NCBI GenBank assembly: GCA_017847725.1
Contig: JAGAXW010000019.1
Location: forward strand, 1-64,000
Direction of reading: 5' to 3'
DNA length: 64,000 bases
Source of the DNA: Prevotella sp.
GTDB taxonomy: Bacteria; Bacteroidota; Bacteroidia; Bacteroidales; Bacteroidaceae
Below the pieces are notes generated by a model, which did not search any database, was not told the origin of the DNA, and saw only the letters and a program-made list of their open reading frames with translations. This document shows, one piece after another, positions 56,039-64,000 of this stretch. How positions within the stretch are numbered: the stretch's first letter is position 1; every line of letters starts with the position of its first letter. The translations under genes were made by a program, and so were the position numbers.

Positions 56039-58591
56039 CTATGCCAATAACAGATTCTCCAACTGCTCCTTGAACTCATTTTCATTGCCTTCATTATAAA
56101 ACGGTATGCCTGTTATATGATAGTTGTCAGTATCTATCTTTAATGAGAGTCCGCTGTTTTGTATTTCTTTCAGGAAATCCTCTTTCCATTTGTCCTTGCC
56201 AACGAGGTGGCTTCCTTTCGGCTCTATGAAAATCTGGTAGACAGCATGGCCGCAATTCCTGTCACGCAGATACAGAAGGAAGTCTGGCTCAAATGTGCGT
56301 CCCTGCTTGTCGATAATCTTAACAACCTTTTCATTGCGGATGACATAGATGTCCTCGTACTTCTTAGTGAAGTTCTCGTATCTTCGGGCAAATAGACTGA
56401 TGAACGCCCGTTCCTCGCTTGTGCCGTAGTTCGCGTTGTAGGCATACCAGTCCTTTTCGGCTAATTCATCCTCTTGTCCTCTCATACGTTCTTCATCATC
56501 CTTGGGAACAGGTACTTCCTTAGTGCCGAAGACGTCACGCAGATACTTGCTGATGAAAGGCGAGCCCTCATAGTCGGTCTTATTGGCTTTTATCTCCTGC
56601 TCTATGTTGCTCAGTAGACCCTGAATGGCTCGCAAATAGTCGTGGTTCGTCAACCGGGAAAGCCGTTCCTTGCTTCCCTGAATAGTAATCTCCAAACTGC
56701 CAAGATATTCATCGGCAGAAATGAATTCCTTGTATGAAAGCAAGTTCGGACAATATCTTTTCAGATTGTTGAAGCGGAAGAATGGCACGGTGGTTAATGC
56801 GTACCTGATTACATGGAGAGGAATGGCCCTGAGAGGAACGTCTCGTCCTTCACTTACCACTGTAGGATCGCTTACTTCACCAAAGGCAAGGATGGTACTG
56901 CTTTTCAACTCGTCAAGTCGGTAAGCATAGTTCTTCTTCCTTACGGACAGGTCGGCCAGTGATGTCACCTTGTCGTATTGCTTGGGAACTTTCAGATTAT
57001 ACACCACCCGTGCCTCGCGGAAGAACTTTGTCTGCTTGAAACTGTCCTTCAGCCTTAGCGTTTTCCTCACCGTCTTGTCATCACCAATGCCTGCCTCATG
57101 GAGGGCTTTCTTGATTTCCGACACATAGCGGCTGTCCTCCATGATGTGGTAGTAGAGTGTCTCCAGAATGCGCAGCTCATTGTTCAGGTCATTGTCGTAT
57201 TTGCGCATATAGAGCGGCTGCCCCTCTTCTATGCGGAACGGGAAATAACGTGCTCCTCGTCCAATGAGCTGTGCCTCAGCCCGTGTGGTCTTGCCTATTT
57301 TCCCCTTGTTCTCTTCGTTGCGGTCGTCATACATACGGACAATGTCGAACAGGTTCAGCACGTCCCATCCACGATCCAGTTTATTCACGGCAAATACGGC
57401 ACGGATGGGATTGTCCTCATCCTCCAACGAGTTCAGCAACATTTGATTGCGCTCTTTCTCGGCATCATTGTTGGCACTGATACAGTTCTCCTCACGGAAG
57501 TTCTCTCTGGTGCGTCGCACAATGTCTGATGTGGTGATGCCCATGCGGTCGAAGTAGGCAAAGGCGGTCTTAATGATGCCGTCAACACCTGAGCCATTGC
57601 GAATACAGTCGATATCCTCATCACTGAGCAGGTCTATCCATTGATGGAAACGTTTCTTGTTCAGTTCGCTCTCGGCAATGGTGCGTTTGGCCTTGAACAG
57701 GATGACTGGCTTCAGGTTGATGCCGTGATTGGCTGCAAGTACCTGTCGGTAGAGGTTTAGAATCAATGCGTGCATCACTCTGTTTTTTTGGTCGGCTGCC
57801 ACCTTCATTAGTTCTATCTCTTTGGAATAACCATCTCGGCGGAACTCTTTCAGTTCGTACTTGAAGATGGCCTTGTCAGCATACTTGGCTTCTATCTGAG
57901 GTGTTTCCAAATCCATTGTCGCCGTGAACTCTAACAGAATGTTGTCTGTGCTCTGTCGGTGTATGCTTTGTATGGTGTTCTCCCAATTGCCATCCAAGGT
58001 GTTCTCATTGCGTGTTGCCACGTTGAAGGCATCGGCTTCGTCGGCCAATAGCACTATCTTACGGTTCTGAAAGTCCTCCAAACTGACAGAGTTCTCTTTG
58101 GCATTGGTCATGTCGGAGTGGAGCAACTGTATGGTTGTGAACTTGATGTTGATGTTCTGCGGGTCGCTCTCGTCAAACGACTGCACTTCCTTCACCGTAA
58201 CCCGTCGCCCGTCGAACATCAACCGCTCATTAAACACGTACTTCGACGAGCGATCGTTCAGGAAATTGTCTTTCGTCTTGCGGATGACGGCATCGCTGCT
58301 GACAAAGAACAGGAAATCCCGGTAGCCTTGGGCATAAAGGTAGAGCACCAGCCCGGCCATGATATTCGTCTTGCCACTACCTGTAGCCATATTATATAAC
58401 AGGTGATAAGGGCGGCGCTGCTTGTTGGGCCGTTGGTCGCGCTCATAGAAGTGGACGAACCTCGCAAAGGCTTCTGCCTGATAGGGGCGCAATGCAAACT
58501 TCGGGCGAAGATTCTCCACCACATAGCGAGGCGCCTCGGGTAGCATCCCGAAGTTGCTCAGTGTATTGTAATCGTCGAATAAGAATGCCAT
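56039..58591 (-). CDS. res: Type III restriction enzyme, Res subunit
   Basis: The start is ATG 58591 (MAFLFDDYNTLSNFG), 2 nt after the mod stop. The 850-residue protein has superfamily 2 helicase motifs: MATGSGKTNIMAG (Walker A, about 68-75), LLADEADAF (DEAD-like), LEFTATM and DRGWDVLNLFDIVRM with QLIGRGARYFPF. A C-terminal PD-(D/E)xK nuclease core reads FEPDFLLYL and IFIEPKGSHL. It translocates or slides on DNA and cuts when two unmethylated sites are found. All motifs are intact. Confidence 0.92.
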   Translation of the reverse strand: MAFLFDDYNTLSNFGMLPEAPRYVVENLRPKFALRPYQAEAFARFVHFYERDQRPNKQRRPYHLLYNMATGSGKTNIMAGLVLYLYAQGYRDFLFFVSSDAVIRKTKDNFLNDRSSKYVFNERLMFDGRRVTVKEVQSFDESDPQNINIKFTTIQLLHSDMTNAKENSVSLEDFQNRKIVLLADEADAFNVATRNENTLDGNWENTIQSIHRQSTDNILLEFTATMDLETPQIEAKYADKAIFKYELKEFRRDGYSKEIELMKVAADQKNRVMHALILNLYRQVLAANHGINLKPVILFKAKRTIAESELNKKRFHQWIDLLSDEDIDCIRNGSGVDGIIKTAFAYFDRMGITTSDIVRRTRENFREENCISANNDAEKERNQMLLNSLEDEDNPIRAVFAVNKLDRGWDVLNLFDIVRMYDDRNEENKGKIGKTTRAEAQLIGRGARYFPFRIEEGQPLYMRKYDNDLNNELRILETLYYHIMEDSRYVSEIKKALHEAGIGDDKTVRKTLRLKDSFKQTKFFREARVVYNLKVPKQYDKVTSLADLSVRKKNYAYRLDELKSSTILAFGEVSDPTVVSEGRDVPLRAIPLHVIRYALTTVPFFRFNNLKRYCPNLLSYKEFISADEYLGSLEITIQGSKERLSRLTNHDYLRAIQGLLSNIEQEIKANKTDYEGSPFISKYLRDVFGTKEVPVPKDDEERMRGQEDELAEKDWYAYNANYGTSEERAFISLFARRYENFTKKYEDIYVIRNEKVVKIIDKQGRTFEPDFLLYLRDRNCGHAVYQIFIEPKGSHLVGKDKWKEDFLKEIQNSGLSLKIDTDNYHITGIPFYNEGNENEFKEQLENLLLA

Positions 58592-58593
58592 GC

Positions 58594-60591
58594 CTACTCC
58601 TCTCCGTAAAATGCTTTGGTGATTCGCTTCTCCTCCTCTGTCACACCCGCCTCGGCATCCTCCATGTCCGAAAAATTCACATAGAGTTGGTTCATATCGA
58701 GCAACGAACAAAGCATCTGCTTCTGCTCTTCCAAGGTAAGTGCCTTAAAGTCCTCCATATCATCGTCCAACTTCTGCATCTCTACGTTGAAGCGGAAGAA
58801 TGCCCGGGCCTTCATCTGTTCCCAAATCGCAATCAGCTCGTCGGTACTCTGTGCTTCCTCTATCTCGTCAATGAACTTCTGATTATATCGCTTCAGTTCC
58901 AGATAGACAAAACTGCCGCCACCGCACCATTTGACTTCATCAGATATTCCTCCTTCATCGCCATCGATAACTTCTTTTAGCCTTCGTACATTTAGTTCGA
59001 CTTGGTGGTCTATCTGCTCACAGGCTATATACTGTCGATTCATTTTATGGGCTACAGCTGCTGTCGTTCCACTGCCTGAAAAGAAATCTAAAACGATGTC
59101 GTTTTCAGAAGTTGCTACAGACAGTATGGTCTTTATCAGATTCTCTGGCTTTGCATAATCAAACTCATCACGTCCGAATAGCACATCTATCTCTGCGTTT
59201 CCCTTTTCATTCTTACACTCTGAGAGCAGAGATTTTAGAAAGTCTACAATTTGTATGTCTGAGATGACAGCACTCAGTTTCCCTTTTGCGTCATCCTCAT
59301 ATTTGAATTTTCTGCCGTAAGGTTTTGTTATTTTCAGGAAGTCATAGTCATCTGGGAACACAATATAGCCAATGTCGTAATAATGCTGGAAAGTATCTTT
59401 TGTTACAGCCCATGTCCTCTTTTCACTTGCAGGATATTCCTTGTCGGTCTTTGGATCAACCATTGTGAAGAAGGAATTTTGACGCTCTTTCGCTGTCGTC
59501 TGTTTTGTCAAATCTGCCAATCGCCAAGGTTTTCCAGGATAATCAGGCGTTGTATAATATGTGCGCTCAATGCTTCTTCCCATAACATCAACATCATCGG
59601 ATACATTGGTATAGACTAATAACCAATCGAAGTCTTGTGAGAAATTGTAGGGAACATCTGATTTGCCGGACCTCGTTCTGCGTGGCAACGTCCCTACGAA
59701 ATGGTCTGCGCCGAAAATATCATCAGCCATCACTTTTAGATAGTGCATCCCGTCTTCGCCAATGTTAATCCATATTGTCCCGCCTTTCTTTAGCAGTTTC
59801 TTTGCTATTTGCAGCCTGTTGCGCATAAACACAAGCCATGAAGATAGGTGAAAACTTGAATTATACTTGAACGTGTCAGTAGAAGGATTGTTTTTGAAAT
59901 AATATGGCGGGTCTATATATATCAGTTTTATCTTTCCTCCAAATTCACCCAATAGAGAATGGAGAGTAAGCAAGTTGTTGCCTTTGATAATCAAGTTGTC
60001 GGTGATGGTGTTAGCATCCAGTCCCCTTATTTCATTCTTTTGCGCATCCCTATTGAAGGATTGGATTTCGTGCTGCCCGTCTTTATCATACAAGGCCGCA
60101 TTCGTCAACACCTTTGGCTCCAACAATTGCGTTATCTCATCCTGTGCCAACGTCTGATTAAAGAATATCTCGTTGCGCTTCTGGTCTTCTTTCGTCTGCC
60201 CTCCCTCAAGGATGCAGTCCTTATAGGGGAACACCAGTTCCACCTCGTTGCGCTGGTTCATAAACCTGCCGCCAATCTGCAGGCCAATCTTCTGTGAATA
60301 GCGTGTGTAGCTGTCGCTCAGGTAGTTCTTCTGTTCGATGAATTGCAGAAAAGCCTCCGTCTTGAACACCAAAGCCTCTGCCGTCTCCACGAAGAACGTC
60401 TCACGCAGTTGCTCGTCCTTCAACAGCAGGGCGATTAGCGTGGGCGAGTAGTTGCGGGCTTCTTCTGCCACCACCCATTTCTTCACCTTTCCCTCGTCCG
60501 ACACATAGTTTGGCTCCTCGGTTAGCCGTTCCATCAGACGGTCGTTCAACCGGCTGCCGCCTCTCTCCTTGTTTGCCTGTTCGTTTGCCAT
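58594..60591 (-). CDS. mod: Type III DNA methyltransferase, Mod subunit
   Basis: The start is ATG 60591 (MANEQANKERGG); the 27 codons upstream lie in the leader. The 665-residue beta-class N6-adenine methyltransferase has DPPYYF (about 227-232) before the SAM motif FFSGSGTTAAVAHKMNR, the order of type III Mod proteins. The region between them is the target-recognition domain. It methylates one strand of an asymmetric site; the site cannot be read from sequence. No simple-sequence repeat that would allow phase variation is seen in the coding region or leader. Confidence 0.92.
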   Translation of the reverse strand: MANEQANKERGGSRLNDRLMERLTEEPNYVSDEGKVKKWVVAEEARNYSPTLIALLLKDEQLRETFFVETAEALVFKTEAFLQFIEQKNYLSDSYTRYSQKIGLQIGGRFMNQRNEVELVFPYKDCILEGGQTKEDQKRNEIFFNQTLAQDEITQLLEPKVLTNAALYDKDGQHEIQSFNRDAQKNEIRGLDANTITDNLIIKGNNLLTLHSLLGEFGGKIKLIYIDPPYYFKNNPSTDTFKYNSSFHLSSWLVFMRNRLQIAKKLLKKGGTIWINIGEDGMHYLKVMADDIFGADHFVGTLPRRTRSGKSDVPYNFSQDFDWLLVYTNVSDDVDVMGRSIERTYYTTPDYPGKPWRLADLTKQTTAKERQNSFFTMVDPKTDKEYPASEKRTWAVTKDTFQHYYDIGYIVFPDDYDFLKITKPYGRKFKYEDDAKGKLSAVISDIQIVDFLKSLLSECKNEKGNAEIDVLFGRDEFDYAKPENLIKTILSVATSENDIVLDFFSGSGTTAAVAHKMNRQYIACEQIDHQVELNVRRLKEVIDGDEGGISDEVKWCGGGSFVYLELKRYNQKFIDEIEEAQSTDELIAIWEQMKARAFFRFNVEMQKLDDDMEDFKALTLEEQKQMLCSLLDMNQLYVNFSDMEDAEAGVTEEEKRITKAFYGEE

Positions 60592-60668
60592 TGTCTTGCT
60601 GTGCTTACTCGTTTGACATGAACTGCACGCTGGGCAAGGACATAAAAATGGCGTGAAGCCATCCTTAT

Positions 60669-60849
60669 GCACTTAACCTGAGGGGCTGGCCTAGGAAACG
60701 GAGACCCCCAATCACAAATAAGGCTGCAACACGCCAAAGCGAGTGCAAAGCTAAGATGTGATTGTGAGTCAGCCTGCTTTCCAGACCTCCTCTGCTCATG
60801 AACGAACTATCTCCAAATAAAGGTTTCCTAGGCCAATTCGGTTAAGTGC
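60669..60849 (-). ncRNA. Structured 181-bp element, candidate RNA or MITE-like repeat
   Basis: Nested perfect inverted repeats close on each other: GCACTTAACC (60669-60678) with GGTTAAGTGC (60840-60849); GGCCTAGGAAAC (60688-60699) with GTTTCCTAGGCC (60823-60834); GGAGA with TCTCC inside them; and CAATCACA with TGTGATTG deeper still. The minus-strand -7 element at 60901-60908 would start transcription near 60894, just before it and ahead of mod. It could be a stable RNA, a structured mod leader, or a small terminal-inverted-repeat element. No flanking target duplication is evident, and it did not match the RNase P, tmRNA or SRP RNA patterns I know. Confidence 0.5.
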
Positions 60850-60900
60850 GATTCAATAAGCCATGCATTATTGGCGCGGGATTTCTCCCCGCACCATGTG

Positions 60901-60908
60901 CAAAGGTA
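60901..60908 (-). promoter_or_regulatory. -7 element before the structured element and mod
   Basis: Minus-strand TACCTTTG; no clear -33 box. Confidence 0.5.
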
Positions 60909-61101
60909 CAAAGAATTATTGAAACGACGTTTGTTTATTAAAGGATTTTACGTAAAAATGACACGTCAGACCATTAAAAGTCAACTATTTTAGACTTTCC
61001 TACTAATTACTTTGCAGTTGCCCACTAAGTGTAATGAGTTACCCACTAACTCTAAAAGTCAATCTACAAAAAACTGTCTTGATAAAAAACTAATCGAAAT
61101 C

Positions 61102-61130
61102 TTGTGAAATTCAAAAAAACATTATATTTG
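61102..61130 (+). promoter_or_regulatory. Promoter of a short transcript
   Basis: TTG (61102-61104), 18 bp, TATATTTG (61123-61130). Confidence 0.6.
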
Positions 61131-61136
61131 CACCCG

Positions 61137-61229
61137 AAATGAAGAAGATTCTCGGATAAGACAGTCCGAATCAAACGATAACAGAACCCGTCGGCATCCC
61201 GTAGATCTGCTGGCGGGTCACCTTTTTTT
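61137..61229 (+). ncRNA. Candidate small RNA, about 93 nt, with terminator
   Basis: A promoter ends 7 nt upstream and a strong terminator closes the unit: ACCCGTCGGCA (61186-61196) pairs along all 11 positions (two G-U) with TGCTGGCGGGT (61208-61218), followed by CACC and seven T. The only open frame is MKKILG with stop (61139-61159), at the very 5' end. No gene follows on the plus strand until parC, more than 1 kb away, so this is more likely a free small RNA than an attenuator. Confidence 0.55.
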
Positions 61230-61275
61230 ATAAACAGCAATGAGCAATCAGAAGCCCTGCACGATAGATGAACTA

Positions 61276-61560
61276 TCATGCAATTGTGAATCTCCTATTT
61301 GAGAAAGGGTTACTTAAGAAGATTCCTATTACTATTCCCCTCCAAGACCAGCATTTGCTGGATAGCAATCTGATTGATTTTCTAACCCCCTCGAATTCGA
61401 GGGGGTTAAAATTTGGGTTGTGAAGAGTCTCCCATATACCAAGAAATTCCACGGTATTGCGGTTACGCATCCAGTTCGCTATAACTCCGTTGGGGCCTGT
61501 GGCGTTTTTCTGTCTGGCGATGTCTGTGATGCTAATGTAATCTATACCATCTTTTGACAT
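61276..61560 (-). pseudogene. Truncated KilA-N domain gene
   Basis: The first 60 codons match the start of KilA-N DNA-binding proteins: ISITDIARQKN, VIANWMRNRNTVEFLGIWE and NPNFNPLEFEGVRK. Intact relatives continue for roughly 200 more residues. Here the sequence loses family character right after VRK and stops 33 codons later, suggesting a frameshift or deletion. KilA-N genes are typical of phages and other mobile elements, so this is probably a remnant. Codons for NPLEFEGV form a perfect 26-bp palindrome. Confidence 0.7.
61383..61408. repeat. Perfect 26-bp palindrome inside the KilA-N remnant
   Basis: Both arms read TAACCCCCTCGAA from the outside in, with no loop, centred on an EcoRI site (GAATTC). 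It lies at the boundary where KilA-N similarity ends. Confidence 0.9.
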
Positions 61561-61601
61561 AGTCTTGATAACAACATTATTTAATAAGCAGCAACAAGAA
61601 A

Positions 61602-61630
61602 AGACTGCCCGACAAGCGTCTAAGCAGTCT
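61602..61630 (-). terminator. Terminator of the lipoprotein gene
   Basis: AGACTGC (61602-61608) pairs with GCAGTCT (61624-61630); on the minus strand a TTTTCTTG tail follows. Confidence 0.65.
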
Positions 61631-61656
61631 CTTCAAAAAAAGTCTGAATGTATCGA

Positions 61657-62226
61657 TTACTTCACCTCGCCATTAAAAGTTTGCACCGGGCCGGTAAAGG
61701 CGAACGAGAAGTTGGGAACATCCTTCTCCTGTCCACCCTCCTCGGTTGTCAGCGTCAGATTTGAAATAACGATGGTATAGACATCGCCCGACTTCGTAAT
61801 CTTCAGATTTGCCGTTCCCTGTGAATCGCCGTCGTAATTGGCCTCGATCATAGGACCATGTGAACCTTGTTTCGGGCTTACATTGATACCGAGGTCAACT
61901 CTGAAGTTCTTAAACTCGCCAACGGGCAGTTCGGAGGCAGAAGCCCACTCGGGAGCCTGGATGGATATGAAAGATGACACTTCCGGAAATTGTTGAGTCC
62001 GCTGGAACTCTTCGAACGAGAATGAATAAATCAAGACGTTTCCCGAAGCCCAATAGGCATAGGCGAGCGTAGCACTCTGACCTTCCACTGAAAGTACATT
62101 AGCGGAGCCCGGAGCTCCGGGATTAGAGCCACCGTCACTATCACCATCGCTACCACAAGCAGCAAATCCTACACAAACGAGCGCCAGCAACACAATAGGC
62201 ACCCAACTCAGCATTTTTCTTTTCAT
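61657..62226 (-). CDS. Lipoprotein of unknown function, 189 aa
   Basis: The signal MKRKMLSWVPIVLLALVCVG and lipobox VGFAAC are followed by an acidic, Ser/Gly-rich linker (GSDGDSDGGSNPG), suggesting display on the cell surface. The remaining 140 residues look all-beta (SATLAYAYW, VLIYSFSFEEF, GTANLKITKSGDVYTIVISNLTLT, NFSFAFTGPV), as in Bacteroidetes lipocalin-like or jelly-roll lipoproteins. I do not recognise a family. It has its own -7 element (TATCTTTG, minus strand, 62254-62261) and a terminator. Confidence 0.75.
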   Translation of the reverse strand: MKRKMLSWVPIVLLALVCVGFAACGSDGDSDGGSNPGAPGSANVLSVEGQSATLAYAYWASGNVLIYSFSFEEFQRTQQFPEVSSFISIQAPEWASASELPVGEFKNFRVDLGINVSPKQGSHGPMIEANYDGDSQGTANLKITKSGDVYTIVISNLTLTTEEGGQEKDVPNFSFAFTGPVQTFNGEVK

Positions 62227-62253
62227 TTTTTTCGTTTAGTTAATTGAACACCG

Positions 62254-62261
62254 CAAAGATA
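62254..62261 (-). promoter_or_regulatory. -7 element of the lipoprotein gene
   Basis: Minus-strand TATCTTTG, 28 nt before the ATG; no clear -33 box. Confidence 0.55.
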
Positions 62262-62281
62262 CTGAAAAAATTCTTAAACGC

Positions 62282-62313
62282 TTGCATTAATTGGCTTTTT
62301 TTTTGTACTTTTG
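62282..62313 (+). promoter_or_regulatory. Promoter of the topoisomerase IV gene
   Basis: TTG (62282-62284), 21 bp, TACTTTTG (62306-62313), 18 nt before the ATG. Confidence 0.6.
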
Positions 62314-62331
62314 CAGTTAAAAACCCAACCT

Positions 62332-64000
62332 ATGGACGACGAAATCAAAGACCAACTCACTGAGAGCAGCGAGAACGCCGAGAGCTCTGAAGATGTTGTG
62401 TCGCACTCCGACTACAAACCCACAAACCGCTTCGACGCGGCAGCAGTGCACCACCTGAGCGGCATGTACCAGAACTGGTTTCTCGACTATGCTTCGTATG
62501 TCATTCTGGAGCGAGCCGTGCCGCACATCGAGGACGGACTGAAGCCCGTGCAGCGCCGCATCCTGCACTCGATGAAGCGTATGGACGACGGTCGCTACAA
62601 CAAGGTGGCCAACATCGTGGGACACACCATGCAGTTTCACCCCCACGGCGACGCCTCTATCGGCGACGCACTGGTGCAGATGGGGCAGAAGGACCTGCTC
62701 ATCGACACCCAGGGCAACTGGGGCAACATCCTGACGGGCAACAAGGCCGCCGCCCCACGATATATCGAGGCCCGCCTCAGCAAGTTTGCCCTCGACACGG
62801 TGTTCAACCCGAAGACTACCGAGTGGCAGATGTCATACGACGGCCGCAACAAGGAGCCCATCACGCTGCCCGTCAAGTTTCCGCTGCTGCTGGCACAGGG
62901 TGCCGAGGGCATCGCCGTTGGCTTGTCGTCGAAGATTCTGCCCCACAACTTCTCCGAGCTGTGCGACGCTGCCATAGCCTATCTGCACGACGAGCCGTTC
63001 CACCTCTACCCCGACTTTCCGACGGGCGGCAGCATCGACGTCTCGAAATACAACGACGGCCAACGCGGTGGCGTGCTGAAGGTGCGTGCCAAGATAGAGA
63101 AGCTCGATCCCAAGACACTGGTCATTCGCGAAATACCCTTCTCCAAGACCACCGAGACGCTGATTGACTCGATACTGAAGGCTATCGACAAGGGCAAGAT
63201 CAAGGCACGCCATGTGGAAGACCTGACGGCCGCCAAGGTTGAGATACAGATACAGCTGGCGCCCGGTGTGTCGTCGGACAAGACACTCGACGCCCTCTAC
63301 GCCTTCTCCGACTGCGAAATCAACATCTCGCCCAACTGCTGCGTCATCGAAGACAACAAGCCCCAGTTCCTTACCGTCAGCGACGTGCTGCGCCACTCGG
63401 TAGACCGCACCAAGGACCTCATCCGCCAGGAGCTGGAAATCCGCAGGGGCGAACTGCTCGAGCAGCTCCATTTTGCCTCGCTGGAGCGAATCTTCATCGA
63501 GGAGCGTATCTACAAGGACAAGAAGTTTGAGAACGCCCCCGACATCGACAGCGTCTGCGAGCATATCGACGAGCGACTGACACCCTTCTATCCGCAAATG
63601 GTGCGCGAAGTCACCAAGGACGACATCCTCAGACTGCTCGAAATCAAGATGCAGCGCATCCTCAAGTTCAACAAGGACAAGGCCGACGAACTCATGGCAC
63701 GCATCAAGGGTGAAATCGAGGAGATAGAGCGCGACCTGGCCAACCTGGTAGAGGTGACCGCCAACTGGTTCATCTTCCTCAAGGAGAAATACGGCAAGGA
63801 CCACCCACGCCTGACGGAGATACGCAGCTTCGACACCATCGAGGCCACCAAGGTGGTCGAGGCCAACCAGAAGTTGTACATCAACCGCCAGGACGGCTTC
63901 ATCGGTACGGGACTGAAGAAAGACGAGTTCGTCTGCAACTGCTCCGACATCGACGACATCATCCTTTTCTATAAGGACGGCAAGTTCAAGGTGGTGCGTG
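62332..64000 (+). CDS. parC: DNA topoisomerase IV subunit A (partial, runs off window)
   Basis: The frame is open from ATG 62332 to the window end (556 codons). An acidic N-terminal extension (MDDEIKDQLTESSENAESSED) precedes the breakage-reunion domain: MYQNWFLDYASYVILERAVP, HIEDGLKPVQRRILHSM, HGDASIGDALVQMGQ, and the DNA-cleaving Tyr144 in APRYIEARLSKFA. LLLAQGAEGIAVGLSSKILPHNF and PDFPTGGSIDVSKY follow. The extension and block spellings match the Bacteroidetes topoisomerase IV protein better than GyrA. It decatenates chromosomes with ParE, which is not in the window. Confidence 0.88.
   Translation, partial: MDDEIKDQLTESSENAESSEDVVSHSDYKPTNRFDAAAVHHLSGMYQNWFLDYASYVILERAVPHIEDGLKPVQRRILHSMKRMDDGRYNKVANIVGHTMQFHPHGDASIGDALVQMGQKDLLIDTQGNWGNILTGNKAAAPRYIEARLSKFALDTVFNPKTTEWQMSYDGRNKEPITLPVKFPLLLAQGAEGIAVGLSSKILPHNFSELCDAAIAYLHDEPFHLYPDFPTGGSIDVSKYNDGQRGGVLKVRAKIEKLDPKTLVIREIPFSKTTETLIDSILKAIDKGKIKARHVEDLTAAKVEIQIQLAPGVSSDKTLDALYAFSDCEINISPNCCVIEDNKPQFLTVSDVLRHSVDRTKDLIRQELEIRRGELLEQLHFASLERIFIEERIYKDKKFENAPDIDSVCEHIDERLTPFYPQMVREVTKDDILRLLEIKMQRILKFNKDKADELMARIKGEIEEIERDLANLVEVTANWFIFLKEKYGKDHPRLTEIRSFDTIEATKVVEANQKLYINRQDGFIGTGLKKDEFVCNCSDIDDIILFYKDGKFKVVR

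Larger units (their letters stand above)
60592..61275. other. Intergenic region with two RNA-like elements
   Basis: From left to right: the mod leader, a nested inverted-repeat element (60669-60849), a minus-strand -7 element (60901-60908), the short palindrome TTTTACGTAAAA (60946-60957), and a plus-strand promoter with a terminated transcript (61102-61229). No gene longer than a six-codon frame was found. Confidence 0.6.

Noticed and set aside
58594..60591. Phase-variable methyltransferase
   Set aside because: No homopolymer or simple-sequence tract long enough for slippage was seen in mod or its leader.
60669..60900. RNase P, tmRNA or SRP RNA
   Set aside because: The characteristic conserved segments of these RNAs, such as GAGGAAAGTCC or GGAAGCAGC, are absent.

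Overview
The window looks like the chromosome of a Prevotella-type member of the Bacteroidales. The grounds are paired SusC/SusD genes, promoters of the Bacteroidetes form (TTTG, about 20 bp, TAnnTTTG, seen many times), few Shine-Dalgarno sites, a split glycine dehydrogenase (gcvPA/gcvPB), a moderately GC-rich coding style and Prevotella-type secreted-protein C-termini. No rRNA, tRNA, CRISPR array, transposase or intact prophage was recognised.

Layout. 1-2342: the 3' part of a secreted protein with a degraded 5' end, two short peptide genes that share the same 11-nt leader, and a striking 422-bp composite palindrome (nested inverted arms, AAGCCTACAC arrays, and five 22-bp units each carrying an imperfect palindrome). 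2541-5895: trmB, mrp and a secreted GH28. 6172-9949 (+): a fructan operon, GH32 / sugar MFS porter / fructokinase. 9950-28083 (-): a complete beta-glucan utilisation locus in two transcription units, susC-susD-surface lipoprotein-GH3 and GH5-GH5-GH94-GPH symporter, plus a membrane-bound AraC-type regulator. 28271-37611 (-): the SusC/SusD/DUF4960/GH32 half of the fructan locus with its own membrane-bound regulator. The beta-glucan locus therefore sits between the two halves of the fructan system.

37811-44972 (-): a glycine-cleavage operon (lipoate ligase, gcvT, gcvH, gcvPA, gcvPB, a short lipoamide dehydrogenase) ending in a periplasmic cyclohexadienyl-dehydratase-like lipoprotein. 45126-49873 (+): dxs, trkA, trkH. 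49874-52424 (-): an ABC-type ATPase, a DUF4435/TOPRIM-like protein and a DUF2461 protein; the first two recall the PARIS defence pair. 52505-55602: an EamA transporter, an FKBP lipoprotein and glyS. 56039-60591 (-): a type III restriction-modification pair. 60592-62226: a structured inverted-repeat element, a probable small RNA, a truncated KilA-N gene and a lipoprotein. 62332-64000: the start of a topoisomerase IV subunit A gene that runs off the window.

How the parts work together. Outer-membrane SusCD complexes and surface enzymes capture and cut glycans. Periplasmic GH3, GH5 and GH32 enzymes trim the oligosaccharides. Inner-membrane symporters import the products for phosphorolysis (GH94) or phosphorylation (fructokinase). 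Both glycan regulators join a periplasmic sensor directly to an AraC DNA-binding domain across one membrane helix, with no histidine kinase or receiver domain. The two beta-glucan transcription units share an identical -7 element and a bipartite operator-like motif at matching positions. Several commonly predicted starts were moved here because they are TTG codons lying inside or upstream of a promoter.
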